From contig CP053159.1 of assembly GCA_014607495.2 (NCBI GenBank), forward strand, positions 7,633,501 through 7,697,500: a DNA stretch of 64,000 nucleotides, written 5' to 3'. Under the pieces are notes generated by a model. That model worked only from the letters and a program-made list of their open reading frames with translations. It ran no database searches and was not told the origin of the DNA. Below are positions 32,150 to 45,440 of the stretch, in pieces. Made by a program: the position numbers and the translations under genes. Position 1 is the stretch's first letter, and the number at the start of each line of letters is the position of its first letter. The DNA is from Carposina sasakii. Taxonomy: Eukaryota; Arthropoda; Insecta; Lepidoptera; Carposinidae.

Positions 32150-32653
32150 AGCCGAAGTCAAAGCTTTGAAAGCTCTGAGCGGGCGGGAAGGGCCCCGGTC
32201 GGCGCGGGGCGGGGGCCGGGGCGGCGAGACAGCCTCCGCCCGCCAGTTTACGACCGAGCGCCGAGCGACTCGCGTGCTGCTTACTCCGCGAAAGCAGTTT
32301 AACGAACTTATCAAAACATTACTGAAAAGTGCTACGTTTGTGCAATACGTGATACGATTACTCTTGCCAATACTTTTAAGTGACAGTGTTTACTTGTACA
32401 GTGTGAGAGGTTATCTCAGACAAGTGTATAGTGTATGTCACGTGTGTTTACGAATGAATGTGACGGCGTAGGCGCAGCGGCGGGTCGCACTCTCCGTGAG
32501 ATATTCGTGCGCGCGCAGGTCGTCGCGGCCATGTTGCATACCTGAAGTGAGCGAGTGCGGCGCTCTGCGCGAACGGGACACAGCTAGGTTCCCGGCCGGC
32601 GCACAGTACTTTCGCTGACGAGGAACCAACCCTGCAATGTTTTTGTCGGTGTC
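32150..32653 (+). promoter_or_regulatory. ds: CpG-rich promoter and 5' UTR region of ds
   Basis: Base composition changes sharply at about 32155 from AT-rich to GC-rich, with a dense CpG block (32175-32275). No TATA box is seen. CCAGTTTACGACC (around 32245) resembles an insect initiator with downstream element, but the start site cannot be fixed. The region holds several short upstream ORFs: 32435-32545 (36 codons), 32454-32471, the start-stop pair ATGTGA at 32458-32463, and 32637-32657, which overlaps the ds ATG. Confidence 0.6.
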
Positions 32654-32657
32654 ATGA
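32637..32657 (+). promoter_or_regulatory. Upstream ORF overlapping the ds start codon (ATGA)
   Basis: ATG TTT TTG TCG GTG TCA TGA: the stop TGA (32655-32657) shares bases with the ds ATG (32654-32656). Ribosomes using this uATG would stop exactly on the main start, an arrangement that permits re-initiation but lowers output. The context CTGCAATGT is weak at -3. Confidence 0.6.
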
Positions 32658-35600
32658 AGAGAATGGGGAGATGGCACGTGGCGCTGGCGGCGCTGGCTCT
32701 ACTGCTGGCCGCAGCCGCTGAGCAGATGCAGTCTCGCGCAGTCGACACCGGCGTTGACCTTCGCGTGCTTGAGGATCAGCCGGCAGGCACCATCGTCGGA
32801 AGGATCCCCATCAAACCAGGATTTACTTACCGCTTCAACGAACCTCCTAGAGAATTCTCCTTGAACCCTGCTTCAGGAGAAATTAAAACTAACGTAGTTC
32901 TCGACCGGGAAGCAGTCGATCGGTATGCATTTGTTGTACTCTCCAGTCAACCGACCTATCCAATAGAAGTGCGAATACGAGTTATGGACGTAAATGACAA
33001 CTACCCAGAGTTCCCGGAACCTAGCATAGCCGTGGCCTTCTCAGAAAGTGCGGCTGCCGGGACTAAATTACTACTCGATGCCGCTACTGATAAGGATTTA
33101 GGGGAAAATGGTATCACTAATGATTACCGGATTGTAAATGGTGATAACGAAGGAAAGTTTCGTTTAAATGTCACTGTAAATCCTAGTGGTCAAACATCGT
33201 ATTTGCACCTTGAAACCACTGGTAAATTAGATAGAGAGACTACTGATTTTTATGTTCTAAACATATCGGCCCGTGATGGTGGAAATCAACCTAAATATGG
33301 ATATCTTCAAGTTAATGTGACAATATTAGATGTTAATGACAATCCTCCTATTTTTGATCAAAGTGATTTCTCCGTTTCTTTAAATGAAAGTGTACCGCCG
33401 GGAACAGTAGTATTAAAGGTAACTGCTACTGATAGTGATTTAGGTGATAATAGTAAAATAACTTATGAAGTCACAGATTCCGAAAAACAATTTGCTGTAG
33501 ATCCAGAATCAGGCGTCATAACAACCCTTAAAAAACTGAATTGTCCAAAATATTGTAGTAACACTACTTGCAACATGACTTGTGTATTAACGGTCATTGC
33601 AAAAGATCATGGTGTACCACGACAAGATGCCAGGACTTACGTGACCGTAAATCTTATAGATGCTAATGATCATGATCCTGTTATTACATTTACGTATGTT
33701 CCGCCTACTTCTAATTTTGCCACTGTCGATGAAAATGCTAAAAATGGATCTTTGGTAGCAGCAATAACAGTGACCGACTTAGATGCAGGGTTAAATGGCA
33801 TCACAAGCATTTCAATTGTGGCAGGAAATGAATTGAATCACTTCCGACTTGAAAATTCATCTAGCGTTTACATCGTTCATGTTAATGGTGTACTAGACAG
33901 AGAAGAAATTAGTAAATATAATTTAACAGTTGTTGCTACTGATAGAGGATCTCCTAGCAGGACTACTACTTCATTTTTGGTCATCCACGTAAATGATGTA
34001 AATGATCATGAACCAGTTTTTGAAAAGTCTGAATATTCCACAGTTTTAAGTGAACTTGCTCCTGCTGGTACTTATGTTTCCGGCATTACAGCAACTGATG
34101 AAGATACTGGTGTAAATGCAGAGATTTATTATGACTTTTACGATGGAAACCAATATCAATGGTTTTCTATTGATCATGAAACAGGATTGGTAACAACAAG
34201 GGCATCTTTAGATCGAGAAATACAAGATACCGTGGAATTAAACGTATCCGCTCGAGATGGTGGACCGAATCCAAAATGGGCTTTTACCAGGCTGAAAATT
34301 TCAATATTGGACGAAAATGATGAAGCTCCTAGCTTCCGACAGCCACAAATTAACGCTTCATTATATGAAAATATTAAACCTATAAAAGAAATACTTATAT
34401 TAACAGCGTTTGATTATGATCAAGGCGCAAATGGATCAGTGTCTTATTATTTGTCCCCAAGTGTAGAAAGAAGGTACCCTAATACATTTCTATTGGATCC
34501 TATCACCGGACAATTAAGTACAATTATTGAGTTAGACCGTGAAAGAATATCTCTGTATGAAATTCAAGTTATTGCGAAGGATCAAGGTTTTCCGCCGCAA
34601 TCTTCTACGGCCAAAATATATTTAAAGGTATTAGATGTAAACGATAATGATCCTTACTTTTACCCTCAACGGTACATAGCAAATATTAATGAAGATTTAC
34701 CAGCAAACACCAACATACTACAGATTAGAGCTGTTGACTTAGATGAAGGTGATAACGCTAAAATAAGTTACTCTCTTGAATCTGGCGGAGACGGTTACTT
34801 TGAAGTAGATTCTTCAAACGGAAATGTTATTTTACAAAAAGATTTTCTTACTGCACCTCCAGGAACATATACGCTAAGAGTTTCGTGTAAGGATAAAGGA
34901 AATAGAAGAGCTAAAGAAAATGCAATTGTGGAAATTGTAAAGGGAACACATCGTAAAAGTTTTGAATTTGATAGTTACAATGGCTACACTTTCAAAATAA
35001 TTGAAGACTATGGGACTTCTAAACCAAAACTAGGTCGTTATGTCGGCAAAGTTAGTACAAAAATTTCCAGTGATTTGATATCTTACTATATATTAGAAGG
35101 AGATCCAAAATATGTTTTTAAGATTGACGAGAAAACAGGGATTATTGTAACACACTCCAATATTGATCGAGAGGATAAGATGACCTACCACTTGCGATTG
35201 TTAGTTAAAAGCGGGGCCTCATTTGGATTTACTACAGTGAATATTTCTGTGTTAGATGTCAATGATAATTATCCAACTTTTATAGAAGATAAAGACGAAA
35301 TTCACTTAGTTGAAAATATGGCAGTAGGACATGAAGTATATTATGCAAGAGCAACAGATAGAGACTCGGGTTCAAACAGAACAATTTATTATTCTCTGTC
35401 TTCTAATCCTGAAAATAATTTCAAGATATCGGAAACTACAGGAGTTATTTATTTGAATAAGCCAATATCAAGTGAACCAGGTACTACACTATGCATTGAA
35501 GTGACAGCAACCGATAACGGAAGTCCAGCTCTTGCTACTAAACATTCAATTTCCGCTATTATAGATGACGTTAATGATCATACGCCAGTGTTTGACCATA

Positions 35601-37795
35601 CTTCGTATGAAACATCTCTACCAGAATCTACCCTCGTTAATACTAGATTTTTTGCCATTTCCGCGTCGGATGTTGATCTTGGTTTAAATGGAAGAATCAC
35701 TTATAGTATTATTGAGGGAAACACAGATGAAAAATTTGGAATATTTCCCGATGGGTTTCTTTATGTAAAGAAACCGTTGGATAGAGAAGAAAAAGATTAT
35801 TACTCACTTATTGTCATAGCATTAGATCAAGGGAAGCCAGCAAGATCTTCGCAAGTTCCAGTAGTAATTCATGTTCTAGATGAAAATGATAATAGCCCTC
35901 AGTTCACAAATACCACTTTTATATTTAAAATAAAAGAAAATGAACCGCCGGATACCTTTGTAGGTAAATTAACAGCAACTGACAAAGATATTGGACGTAA
36001 TGCTGAGTTGACGTATAGCTTACCAATAGCTCAAAATGATTTTAAAATAGATTCAAGGAACGGTTTTATAAGAACATCCAAATCATTTGATCGTGAAAGT
36101 TTGGCTCATAATTCTGGCCAAAACTATATAACACTCACGGTAACTGTGAGCGATAATGGTAAAGTAAGACTTTTCGATTCAGTAAGAGTAACAATTTATA
36201 TATTAGATGTCAATGATAACAATCCTATTTTTACACGGATACCATATAAAGTTGAAGTGTCTGAAGGTACAGCAGTCGGTGCATCAATAATGAGGGTACA
36301 CTCAACTGACTCCGATGAAGGCTTAAATGGAGATGTATATTACAAACTAATAAGCGGTGATGATTTCGGTCACTTTGCTATTGACGATGCTACTGGTCAA
36401 CTTCTCATTCAGAAATCTTTAGACCGAGAAACAATTGATCTTTATCAATTAACAGTATTGGCTTATGATTCTGGTCAGCCACAGAGCCTTTCTGCCACAG
36501 CTGCTATAACAGTAAAAGTTTTGGATGAAAATGACAATGCACCAGTATTTAGTCACACTCAATTGCAAGTGGATGTCTTGGAAACGGAACCTCCAAACAA
36601 AAAGATTATACAATTTTATGCAACCGATGCTGATTTAGGTGTCAATAGAGAATTACAATTTTCTATTACTAGTGGCAATAGAAAGGAAACTTTTTTTATT
36701 GATAGTTATTCTGGAGAACTCTTTTTGCATAAGCAATTAGATTATGAAGACCTCACAACATACAATCTAAATATAACGGCTACAGATAATGGCAGCCCCA
36801 GCTTATCTTCAAGTATATCTTTTACTGTTAATGTGATTGACGCAAATGATAATGCACCAATTTTTACAAATACGGCTATTGTTCGTCAAATTAGGGAAGG
36901 AATTCCAAAAAATACTCCTATAGTGACCGTTACTGCAGAAGATCCAGATTCGGGGTTAAATGGAAAAGTTTATTATTCAATAACACATCAAGATCCAAAT
37001 GATCGCAAGAGACACTTTGCTATAAACAATATTACGGGAGTGATACATACTTTATTGTCAATAGATAGAGAAAGCATTGATACATTTAGAATAACTGTGG
37101 TAGCTTATGATAGAGCTGAACCAGTCTCAGCCCGATTATCTGCAGAGAAGTTAGTAACTGTAATAGTCGAAGATATAAATGATAATGCACCAGTTTTTGT
37201 ATCAATGAATGCAGCTTTAATCAGTTCAGAGAGAATGGGAAGAGCAGCAGGACGTGGAATATTTGTAATGAATGTTCTAGCTCGTGATTTAGATTCAGGA
37301 ACAAATGGCTTAGTTACATACAAGTTAATCCATGGCGATAATGATCTTTTTGATCTACATAGAAGTAATGGCGCTTTGACATTAAGATATCCTCCTGCGG
37401 CTCCAGAAGCAAGATGGAATCTCGTAATTAAAGCTACTGATGAGGCAGTACTTAGTGAGCAAAAGAGTACGGAAACATACCTTACTATAATCATGGGTGG
37501 AACTGATTTAGAAGGTGTTACTTGGACAAACGATAAATCCGTATCTGTGGCTGAAAACGAACCTATAGGGACTGCAGTTTTGAACTTGACGAGTAACTTT
37601 AAAGTGGGTTTAGAATATTACATAGTGAATGTGACTGGTGATGGTAAACAAGTAGACAGATTATTTGACATAGATTCCACATTAGGAATTTTGTCAACTG
37701 CTGTGTCATTGGATCGTGAAGCTGGTGTAGAAAAGTATGAGGTGGAAATATGTGCTGTTTTATCTGGATCGCCTCTCCAATCAACAATGACAAAG
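32654..37795 (+). CDS. ds: Dachsous cadherin, first coding exon (residues 1-1714)
   Basis: Single 5,142-nt exon ending in phase 0 at the donor AAAG|GTAAGA (37796); the open frame running to 37861 is intron. A signal peptide (residues 1 to about 22, Ala/Leu-rich) is followed by 15 cadherin repeats and part of a 16th. Calcium linkers of the DxNDN type end repeats near residues 112, 226, 336, 448, 553, 661, 868, 972, 1076, 1185, 1291, 1396 and 1507; LDRE motifs mark most repeats. Linkers after repeats 7 (about 758-770) and 15 (about 1608-1624) lack the motif. Identity rests on close agreement with insect Dachsous through the N-terminus, for example FTYRFNEPPREF and FDHTSYETSLPES. Drosophila Dachsous has 27 repeats, a membrane span and a cytoplasmic tail; those parts must lie downstream of the window. 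The protein binds Fat on neighbouring cells in planar polarity and Hippo growth control. Confidence 0.97.
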
Positions 37796-40682
37796 GTAAG
37801 AAACCATTTCTCTGTCATTTGTTTTAGTTATTATTGCGTCTTAAATCTCAGTCTTGAATGATATTTATACAATATTCAATTCGAATTTATAATTTAATTA
37901 ATATTATACCGTAAAATTGATAAATTATATGTGGTTATAACTATACCTATTGTTGCAATATTGGGAACAGATCTATACATATAATTTATAATTGAAATAA
38001 AACAACCCAATTAAGTTCACACAATCGTCGGCAAAGGACAGAACATGCGCACTATACTGTTCTTAAAATAAAAATAAGTTCTCGTTGAATGCTCGTTAGC
38101 GTATGTCGACCGGCCAACTCTAATCGGGGCTCTAAATTAACGATAAGTCCCGTCCGTGGAGATATCACAACACTCGTTCTGAGACCTTCCGAAGATTAAC
38201 TAAACATGATTTTCGTATGTAAATTAATTATATTGAGTATACGAAGGCATTCAAAGTATATTATATACCTACTAGATTTACAAATGTTACAGATTATTTA
38301 TATGGTAAAAATCGTTATGGAGATTCCGAAAAAAACTTTTACAATAAGATGCTATTCTGTGACACAATTTAACCCATGACCTCGGAAAGTAATTTCAAGT
38401 TGCACGTTTTACAAGCAATTTCGTTTTTCAGGAAAAAGACACAAAAACAATACTGGTCGTTACTCGTAAAGGTCCCAGCGTTACGATTACAACTTAGCTC
38501 ACCTCTTGTAGCATAAATGTTGAACTCGGCACATAAGTGTCCGGCTAAGCAGTCTTTTAACCGTAAAAAGTTCTCGTATCACCGCAAACCTTCTGGAAAT
38601 TTTGTTAAATATGTTGAATTACACTGGGAATTTCCTAAATGTGCAAGTTTAAATATAAACATAGTTATGTTTAGGTACTACTTTAACAGCTTTTGATAAA
38701 TGACTATTATATGTATGATCGATCACATACTTAATCCATAAGAAGGGATCCGATGGGATAGCTTTATATTGATCTTAACTAGATGTGATAGATGATTTTA
38801 TTTATCTAAGTCAATAGGTCATGAAATTATATAAGCTGAAGTAATTTTAAAATACAAAAGAGCTTTACTGTGACGTCAGAGAAGAATTTGCTAAAAAGAA
38901 ACATTTCTTAAGTGTCAGCGGCGTCTGGTTTATCCTGTTTTGGTATAATTCGTGAGTGGCACAAAAATCATTGATTGTGAGCATTTTGAGGGACAATCAA
39001 GACTGGAAGGGGTGGGCTATCAGCGGACACCGAAAGAGCATTAGGGCGCCGAGCCGCATTCCCAACCTGATTTATGCAAGCGCCCGCCCGGCCAACGACA
39101 CCCTGCTTAATGAACGAACAAGTTACTACGTACTGTGAAATGGCTTTCATTATTTCACGCCTGGACTAATAGTCCTTGTCTAGGGTCAATTTAGTCGAGT
39201 TAGGTTTCGTTCCTTTTTTGTTTGTTTATTTGCTTGTTTGTTCAACATTTTGTTTAGATGAGGGCTGAGAGATTGAAGTCATTGTCTCTTATAGATTTTA
39301 GAATTTGGTTGGTAAAATAATTATTTTAGATTAGCTGACAGTGACCGACCGTTCCAGCATACATAGAAACGTGCATTTGTAAAAATCGTCAATAGCATTT
39401 GAAATTATATACATAAGTTATTTTTGTTTGGCAGGAAATGTGAGAATTAAATTTTCAAATAACATTAAAATTTTTTGAAAAATTATAAAATATCGTTACA
39501 TTGGAAAACTAAATTATGGCACTGTGAAATGGGACATTTAATTTTATTTCTTACAATCAATACGACTTTTTAGTTGGACAAAAATCTTGTCGATAATATA
39601 TACATATCGTGAAAATAATTTAAAATGTTAAAATAATAAACAGTATTACTTCTGCAATATTTATAGTAAACTCGGAGTAAGCGCCGCATTACTTTGTAAC
39701 AATCACACCCAATTAGGCGTTGGAAAGTATTTATCTTTGTTTTAAATGCACTCACAACGGCACAGATAACTTTCCGACGAGAAAGAGACGGCCTCGGCTG
39801 AAATTGACGATTTATTGTCGGCATTTTTGAACTTATTAGCGTTTCGGTTTTTATCATCGAATTTATTGGTGGCCAAGACGAATGTACTGATTGGTAAAAC
39901 TTTAAATGCTAAATCAACTTTTTTCCAACCAGTTACCGTCTAAATGCGTTCTGAAGTGTAAGTGATAAAGAAGTTGGGTGGCGCGTTCTCTAAAAGTCTT
40001 ATCATTACAAACTTGCTTTTTCTGAATTCGATAATGAACAAAAAGTTTAAATACATAAACTGTTATTATAAAAATATTCAAAGAATTTCCTTATGGATAT
40101 ATTAAAAGAGCGTCTCAGTTTTCACGGTATTATTTTTGTAGTGAGCATTTGGTCGCAGACATGATATTAGCAAGTAAAACTCCGTAAAATAATCGTATCC
40201 GCTCCGACCGATTACTCTTTTGGCCATACGATTCGGAAAGAAAATGTCGCAAGATTATCTTGTGGTTGATGCATAAATCAAATGTGTTATAGAGGTTCCC
40301 AGACAAGTTGCTGAAATAAATCGTGACCAGCTTGCTATATTCCTACTAAAGCTGCGGAATCCATTTTACCGTGAAATCTCGTCTGTTGTCTGTCTATATC
40401 CTAAGTAATATAATTAGTACTGAGCAGTACATTCACATAGCTGTTGAGGATTTTAGTACTAACGTACTATTGTCTGAGCTTGGTAAGTAGGTATTAGGTA
40501 TTATTGTTAGACTGTAAAATTCTTAACACAATACTTTCCTTTGGTTACTTGTAATTTATATATTCAATGAATTTTGTTAGTCACATAAAATATGGAAATA
40601 AAATAACTTTGTATTGCATCTGCAAGAACTGCAGGTACTACTCTAGCCTCTACATACATACATATGCACACAGCTGTGTTCC

Positions 40683-40830
40683 CCGAAATAGGGTCATCAT
40701 AATCTTCCTGCCCTTATCCCATTATTTATGGGGTTGGCGCACTATGGTTTCTTTCAAAACTCATATTGCCAAAGTTTTGGCATTAGTTTTTACGGCCGGC
40801 TAGCTGCCTGACGCCAACCCTTTTCGGGTA
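40683..40830 (+). repeat. Interspersed repeat (family F)
   Basis: CATCATAATCTTCCTGCCCTTATCCCATTATTTATGG..ATGGTTTCTTTCAAAACTCATATTGCCAAA..ACGGCCGGCTAGCTGCCTGACGCCAACCC; inverse of 22563-22700. Confidence 0.75.
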
Positions 40831-40857
40831 TAGCTAAGTGAGTGATAATTATAGAAA

Positions 40858-41010
40858 AATCCGTACATGAAATTCCCCGAAATAGGGTATCAAGAACTAT
40901 AGGATCATAAAGGAAATTTCACAGACACGTTTAGCATAGCGGGGACAGATCTAAATGATCAGTGACAAGTTGCTAGCCTATCGCCTGAGAAAATGCCAGA
41001 GTTCCTTGGT
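40858..41010 (-). repeat. S3 repeat, inverted copy
   Basis: CCCCGAAATAGGG..AGGATCATAAAGGAAATTTCACAG..GATCAGTGACAAGTTGCTAGCCTATCGCCTGAG is the inverse of 62150-62290. Confidence 0.75.
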
Positions 41011-44000
41011 ATAACATCCTTTAAGTAATACTTATTCTATCTAAAAGTTTTAAGAGTAAGCAAAATCTCTTCTAGGTACTTCCTAAAAAGGGTTGGCCTA
41101 TGCAACTCTATTTACATGTATAGGAAAAAATCTAAAATTGAAAATAGTCTACGTTTTTAATAAAAACGGCATAGTATAAATTCTGATTAGCATAAAACGA
41201 CAGTATAAGGTGTGATCGTCTTGCAGTAGTCATTACTGGACTCGAGACCATATACTGTCACCGATCGACTATATTTCTTGTATTTTATTACAGTAAAAAC
41301 ATCAGGACGATATAATTATTATTCTGTCTCGGAATTAAGCAATTTAACTGATAAGCTATAGAAATATCAAAATAACATGCTGCCATTCGATAGGATTAAA
41401 TTAATTTTGTGGTGTAACTTGTGCAATTTTAGAACTCGTTGTGTAAATAATGTAAATGAAACTAAATGAAAATAAATACACTACGTTTAAAGATTTTCTT
41501 TTTGTACTAAGATATCATGTGTTTTATGTGTATATTCTAGTTTCACTACATCAGTTGTAAACTGTAGCAAATACATATTCTAGAGACCTTTAATAATTAT
41601 ATGTTTGATTATAAGTCAGTATAAATACATTATAAACAAATCTCCTTTAATTTCTTCAAGTCAAGTCAAGAAAATATGGTATTTTATATCAATTTTCAAA
41701 CCAATAATAAGGAGTCTATAAGTGATTAAAGATAAAACATTGACTAATATCGAATAGGAAAATATCAAATATCTCGTTTAAAATGGTGATTAATTTGTCA
41801 AATTTTATTGGTCGATGCTTGTTTGGGAATGAATCTGTAATGAGTTTCGAATCAAAGATACCATGTTTTGATTGTGAAAGACGCAATTTATAATAATTGA
41901 TAGCTCTACGATTATAACCGTTATTTTGAGTCTATTTAGAAAAAGTCCAACCGTATTTCATAGAGAACGTCTCAATCGACATTTTAATAGTACCTAATTG
42001 TCTAATGTAAGCTGTGAAATTGGCTCGCTATAAATTATTTCCTTAACTTTAAGAAATAATTCATTTATATCATCGTCATATTTATGGATTAGATTTCACT
42101 AGATAATAAGAGCAAAAATGTTTAAAAGCAGATATGAAAATAAAGTTATAAGACTTAAAAACGAACGTAATATAGGTAATATATACTTATGAAAATTATT
42201 GTTGCATGGTGTTGAGTTACTTGACTTTATATAGCAATATAGGCTACATGCGATCAGCAGAGTCATAAAATACCTCCGAGAGAATATAGTATAGAGCCGA
42301 TTACCCTATTTGTATGTAAAATTTTGTGCGAAAACAATTTCCAATCAATTTATTACATAGATCGTTTCTTGACAGTCTCGTATTCGTTTCTTGAGCCTGC
42401 TTGCTTTCTTATCGCTGTTGACTGTAAGTGGTGTAATGACCAGTCAAGCGTGATCCGCCATGCCCCTTCTGATATTACTCCATACACATCCGAGTGGGGA
42501 CACTGTTCAGACTGTCACAGACCATGTATTATTGGAGATCTTATATGTGTGCATTCCCGTGAAGTCTAACCGGTTTTTATAGGTCCGTAGCGTTCTACGT
42601 CATCGGTCGTGTGCTAGTGTACTTGTATAAACAACGAGTCCGCTGGATGTGTGCACGAGCTTCATAAGCTGTGTTCATAAGTTTGTAGTCGGTACGAAGT
42701 TTATTATGATTTGTGTATCATTGGCGGAGGCGTGATGGGAGTTTAGCTGGAGCAGGCTTGTAGCTGTCATTTTTATTATGTTTATAACTACGAGGGTACG
42801 CGATGTGCAACGTGTCTATAAGTCGTTTTTCAATCAACTATATAAACATAAAACGAGAAAAATCATCCTCCTAGGAGCAGGTGGAATGTGCAAATGAAAG
42901 ATTTAAACAATAATTTAGTACTGCTATTACTTTAGTTATAGTCTGCCTTTGCCAAAGTTATAACTGAGAGGCTCTGTTACTCCTAGGTATTAAGTTTAAC
43001 AGCAAGCTAAAGGTAGCCATTTTAAAGCTTTAATTTGAGTATGGCTTTTAAATGTTCGTTCACCGCCACCTGTAACTCAAAGCCCGCAATACTTACGCCT
43101 CCACGACGTTTCGCTGCAAAATTGATTTCCTGATGGTATCTAAACTCCTGAGGGAACGTTTGATAAATAAATACTTTACGATAATCTCGGCAGATCGGAG
43201 ACAGGCCAGAATTACAGCACACCGGAGATATTATTGCATTTTAATTCTGCACTCGACACACCTCCGCCGGTCGCATTACTGTTTGATATGATTTAGTGCG
43301 TTATTGTATGTACCACGTATCGCATCGTCCGCGAATGCATTTCGGAAAGGCCGAAATGAGCGTGTCGGCTTGATCTTGATCTCTCGCTCAAGTATAACCT
43401 ACTAAATTACAATTAAGGGATACGGTTTTGACATACGGGTTATGTTAAAGCGTGCTCTTTAAATAAAATGTTCTCGGTTCAATATTTTGTCATGTTCTTA
43501 GTTCAGTTTTAGTACTCGTAGATAAATATAATTTATTTTCATAGGCCAGGTTTTAGTACTCGGGCGAATATTTTATCGATCTAGAGATTATAATATGAAC
43601 TAGCCGAGATTACATACCGACTGGTAATATCAGGTGCAGCATATGGTAGATACTAATTCTCACCTTCTACTGAAGCAGATTCTTGTTTAGGTACACCTAT
43701 AAAAGTTGTAAAATGCAAATGGCGCTGGTGAAATGTTGAGAATCTTCGCCCACGCCTAGAATTAGCACCGTTACCGATCTAGTAACTGGTATGTTTTTAA
43801 ATATTTTATACAAAGAATGTTAAGATGCAAACCAGACTTATAAAATATTCTTTGATTTCTTTAATAAATCAAGATTGACTCCTAACATTATTTTTTTAAA
43901 TAAGTGGGTACTTTTAAAGTTTGCTTTTTGAGTTTGAATTATTAATAGCTTCTTACACATTTTATTATAGTACTTATCAGTAGACTTAGACTAAATTAAA

Positions 44001-45393
44001 ATTAGATTAAACACGCGATCCATCTATTAATACAATAAGTCGATTTCCTTTGATTTAGGATCATTAATTGAATGTGTTGGTTTGTTTCTAAAGCAATTTG
44101 ACCATAAATTTCGGGCCCTTCTTTAAGTCTATAATTATTGGCTACAACATATGCACATATTTTATCGCCAGACGTTTTTAGTCTGACTACCTAACAAAGA
44201 TTTTTTAATTGGTTTAAGGAAGTTGGTGAACACGATATCTCTAATTTATATTGAGGTGAAATGATTTATTGTTATTTATGTAGCTATGTCACCTTATTAT
44301 ACATAATATACATTTTTTTGTAAAATATATCTGTTAGGTTAGGTAAAGTGAGTAGGTAATTTTATCCAGCATTTGTTATTAAAAACGATTCAGCGTAGTA
44401 ATAAGCCTATTGATTCACAATACATCATACAAGAGAGAGGTTTTATTCAGTCCCCTTTTTGTCCAGAACCTGCTGTGTACTGTTCAGTACATTCACTATA
44501 GGATACGGGTATTAAATGCTTCAATAAATTCATTAAAACGAGTGCGTGCTAATTAAATTATAGAAGAATGTAGTCTCAGATGGATTGAATTACAAAGCGG
44601 GTTTTGCCGTACACAAATAAAATTGAAACGAACTAGTAGTTATGTAGTGTTGATATATTCAGAACTACTGGATCTCCTAATTTTCGTACTGGCCGAAAAT
44701 ATCATTGAATACATCTTCTATTCAGGGCTACGACATCAAGCTTTATCCAAGTCATGTTCAATAATATTAATAATGCCCTTATACAAAAATAAATCTCCAT
44801 GCTTCACACTTAAAACATTTAACATGCATGACTTGAGATCCCAAATAGGTAAAGGATATTAAACGCTAAAGACCCAAGTATTCTATAAACCTAAATACTA
44901 AACATAGTCCTCTACATAATACCAAAATAATATTATGTAAACTCACGTTTACACAACAAATTTTAATTTTACATAATAGAGTGGCAGGTAAGCAACCATT
45001 TTTTATACAATTCCACAAAACTATCGCGGGTTTTATCAGTACAGGTAAAAATTCTAGCGCAACTCCATAAAGGAGCGAAAGGAAGGTGCGTCCTTTCTTC
45101 GCTGTTAATGTTTAAATGCAACGGTCTCGTGAATGAATTAAACATAAACTACAATATTACAGTTTGTACTGTTCTTACATGTAACACAGGTATTTTCTAA
45201 ACGAAGTATACAGAATGAATTTACTTACATTAACTTTAAATATTTATCGCAATTCCCTGGAAGCGTTTCTGTTATTCTATTAAGTATATTTAGCTACATT
45301 TATTTTTCGGGTACCTAGTACCTAGTAAAATTTGGTATGATCGAAATTGATCATACTTGTTTTTCATAGAATTTCTACAAAATGCAAATATTC

Positions 45394-45440
45394 TGAGAGG
45401 GAGGCCTACGCCCAGCAGTGGACTGCAATAGGCTGACGAT
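45394..45440 (+). mobile_element. RTE LINE 3' tail
   Basis: GAGAGGGAGGCCTACGCCCAGCAGTGGACTGCAATAGGCTGACGATG. Only the final coding bases and tail remain. A similar shorter scrap is at 46927-46968. Confidence 0.7.

Noticed and set aside
32166..32471. Open frame in the CpG-rich 5' region of ds
   Set aside because: It has no ATG at its start and its Gly/Arg content only reflects the GC-rich DNA.
37796..37861. Extension of the ds frame by 21 residues past the donor
   Set aside because: AAAG|GTAAGA is a good donor in the phase expected for the next cadherin segment; the extra residues do not look like a cadherin repeat.
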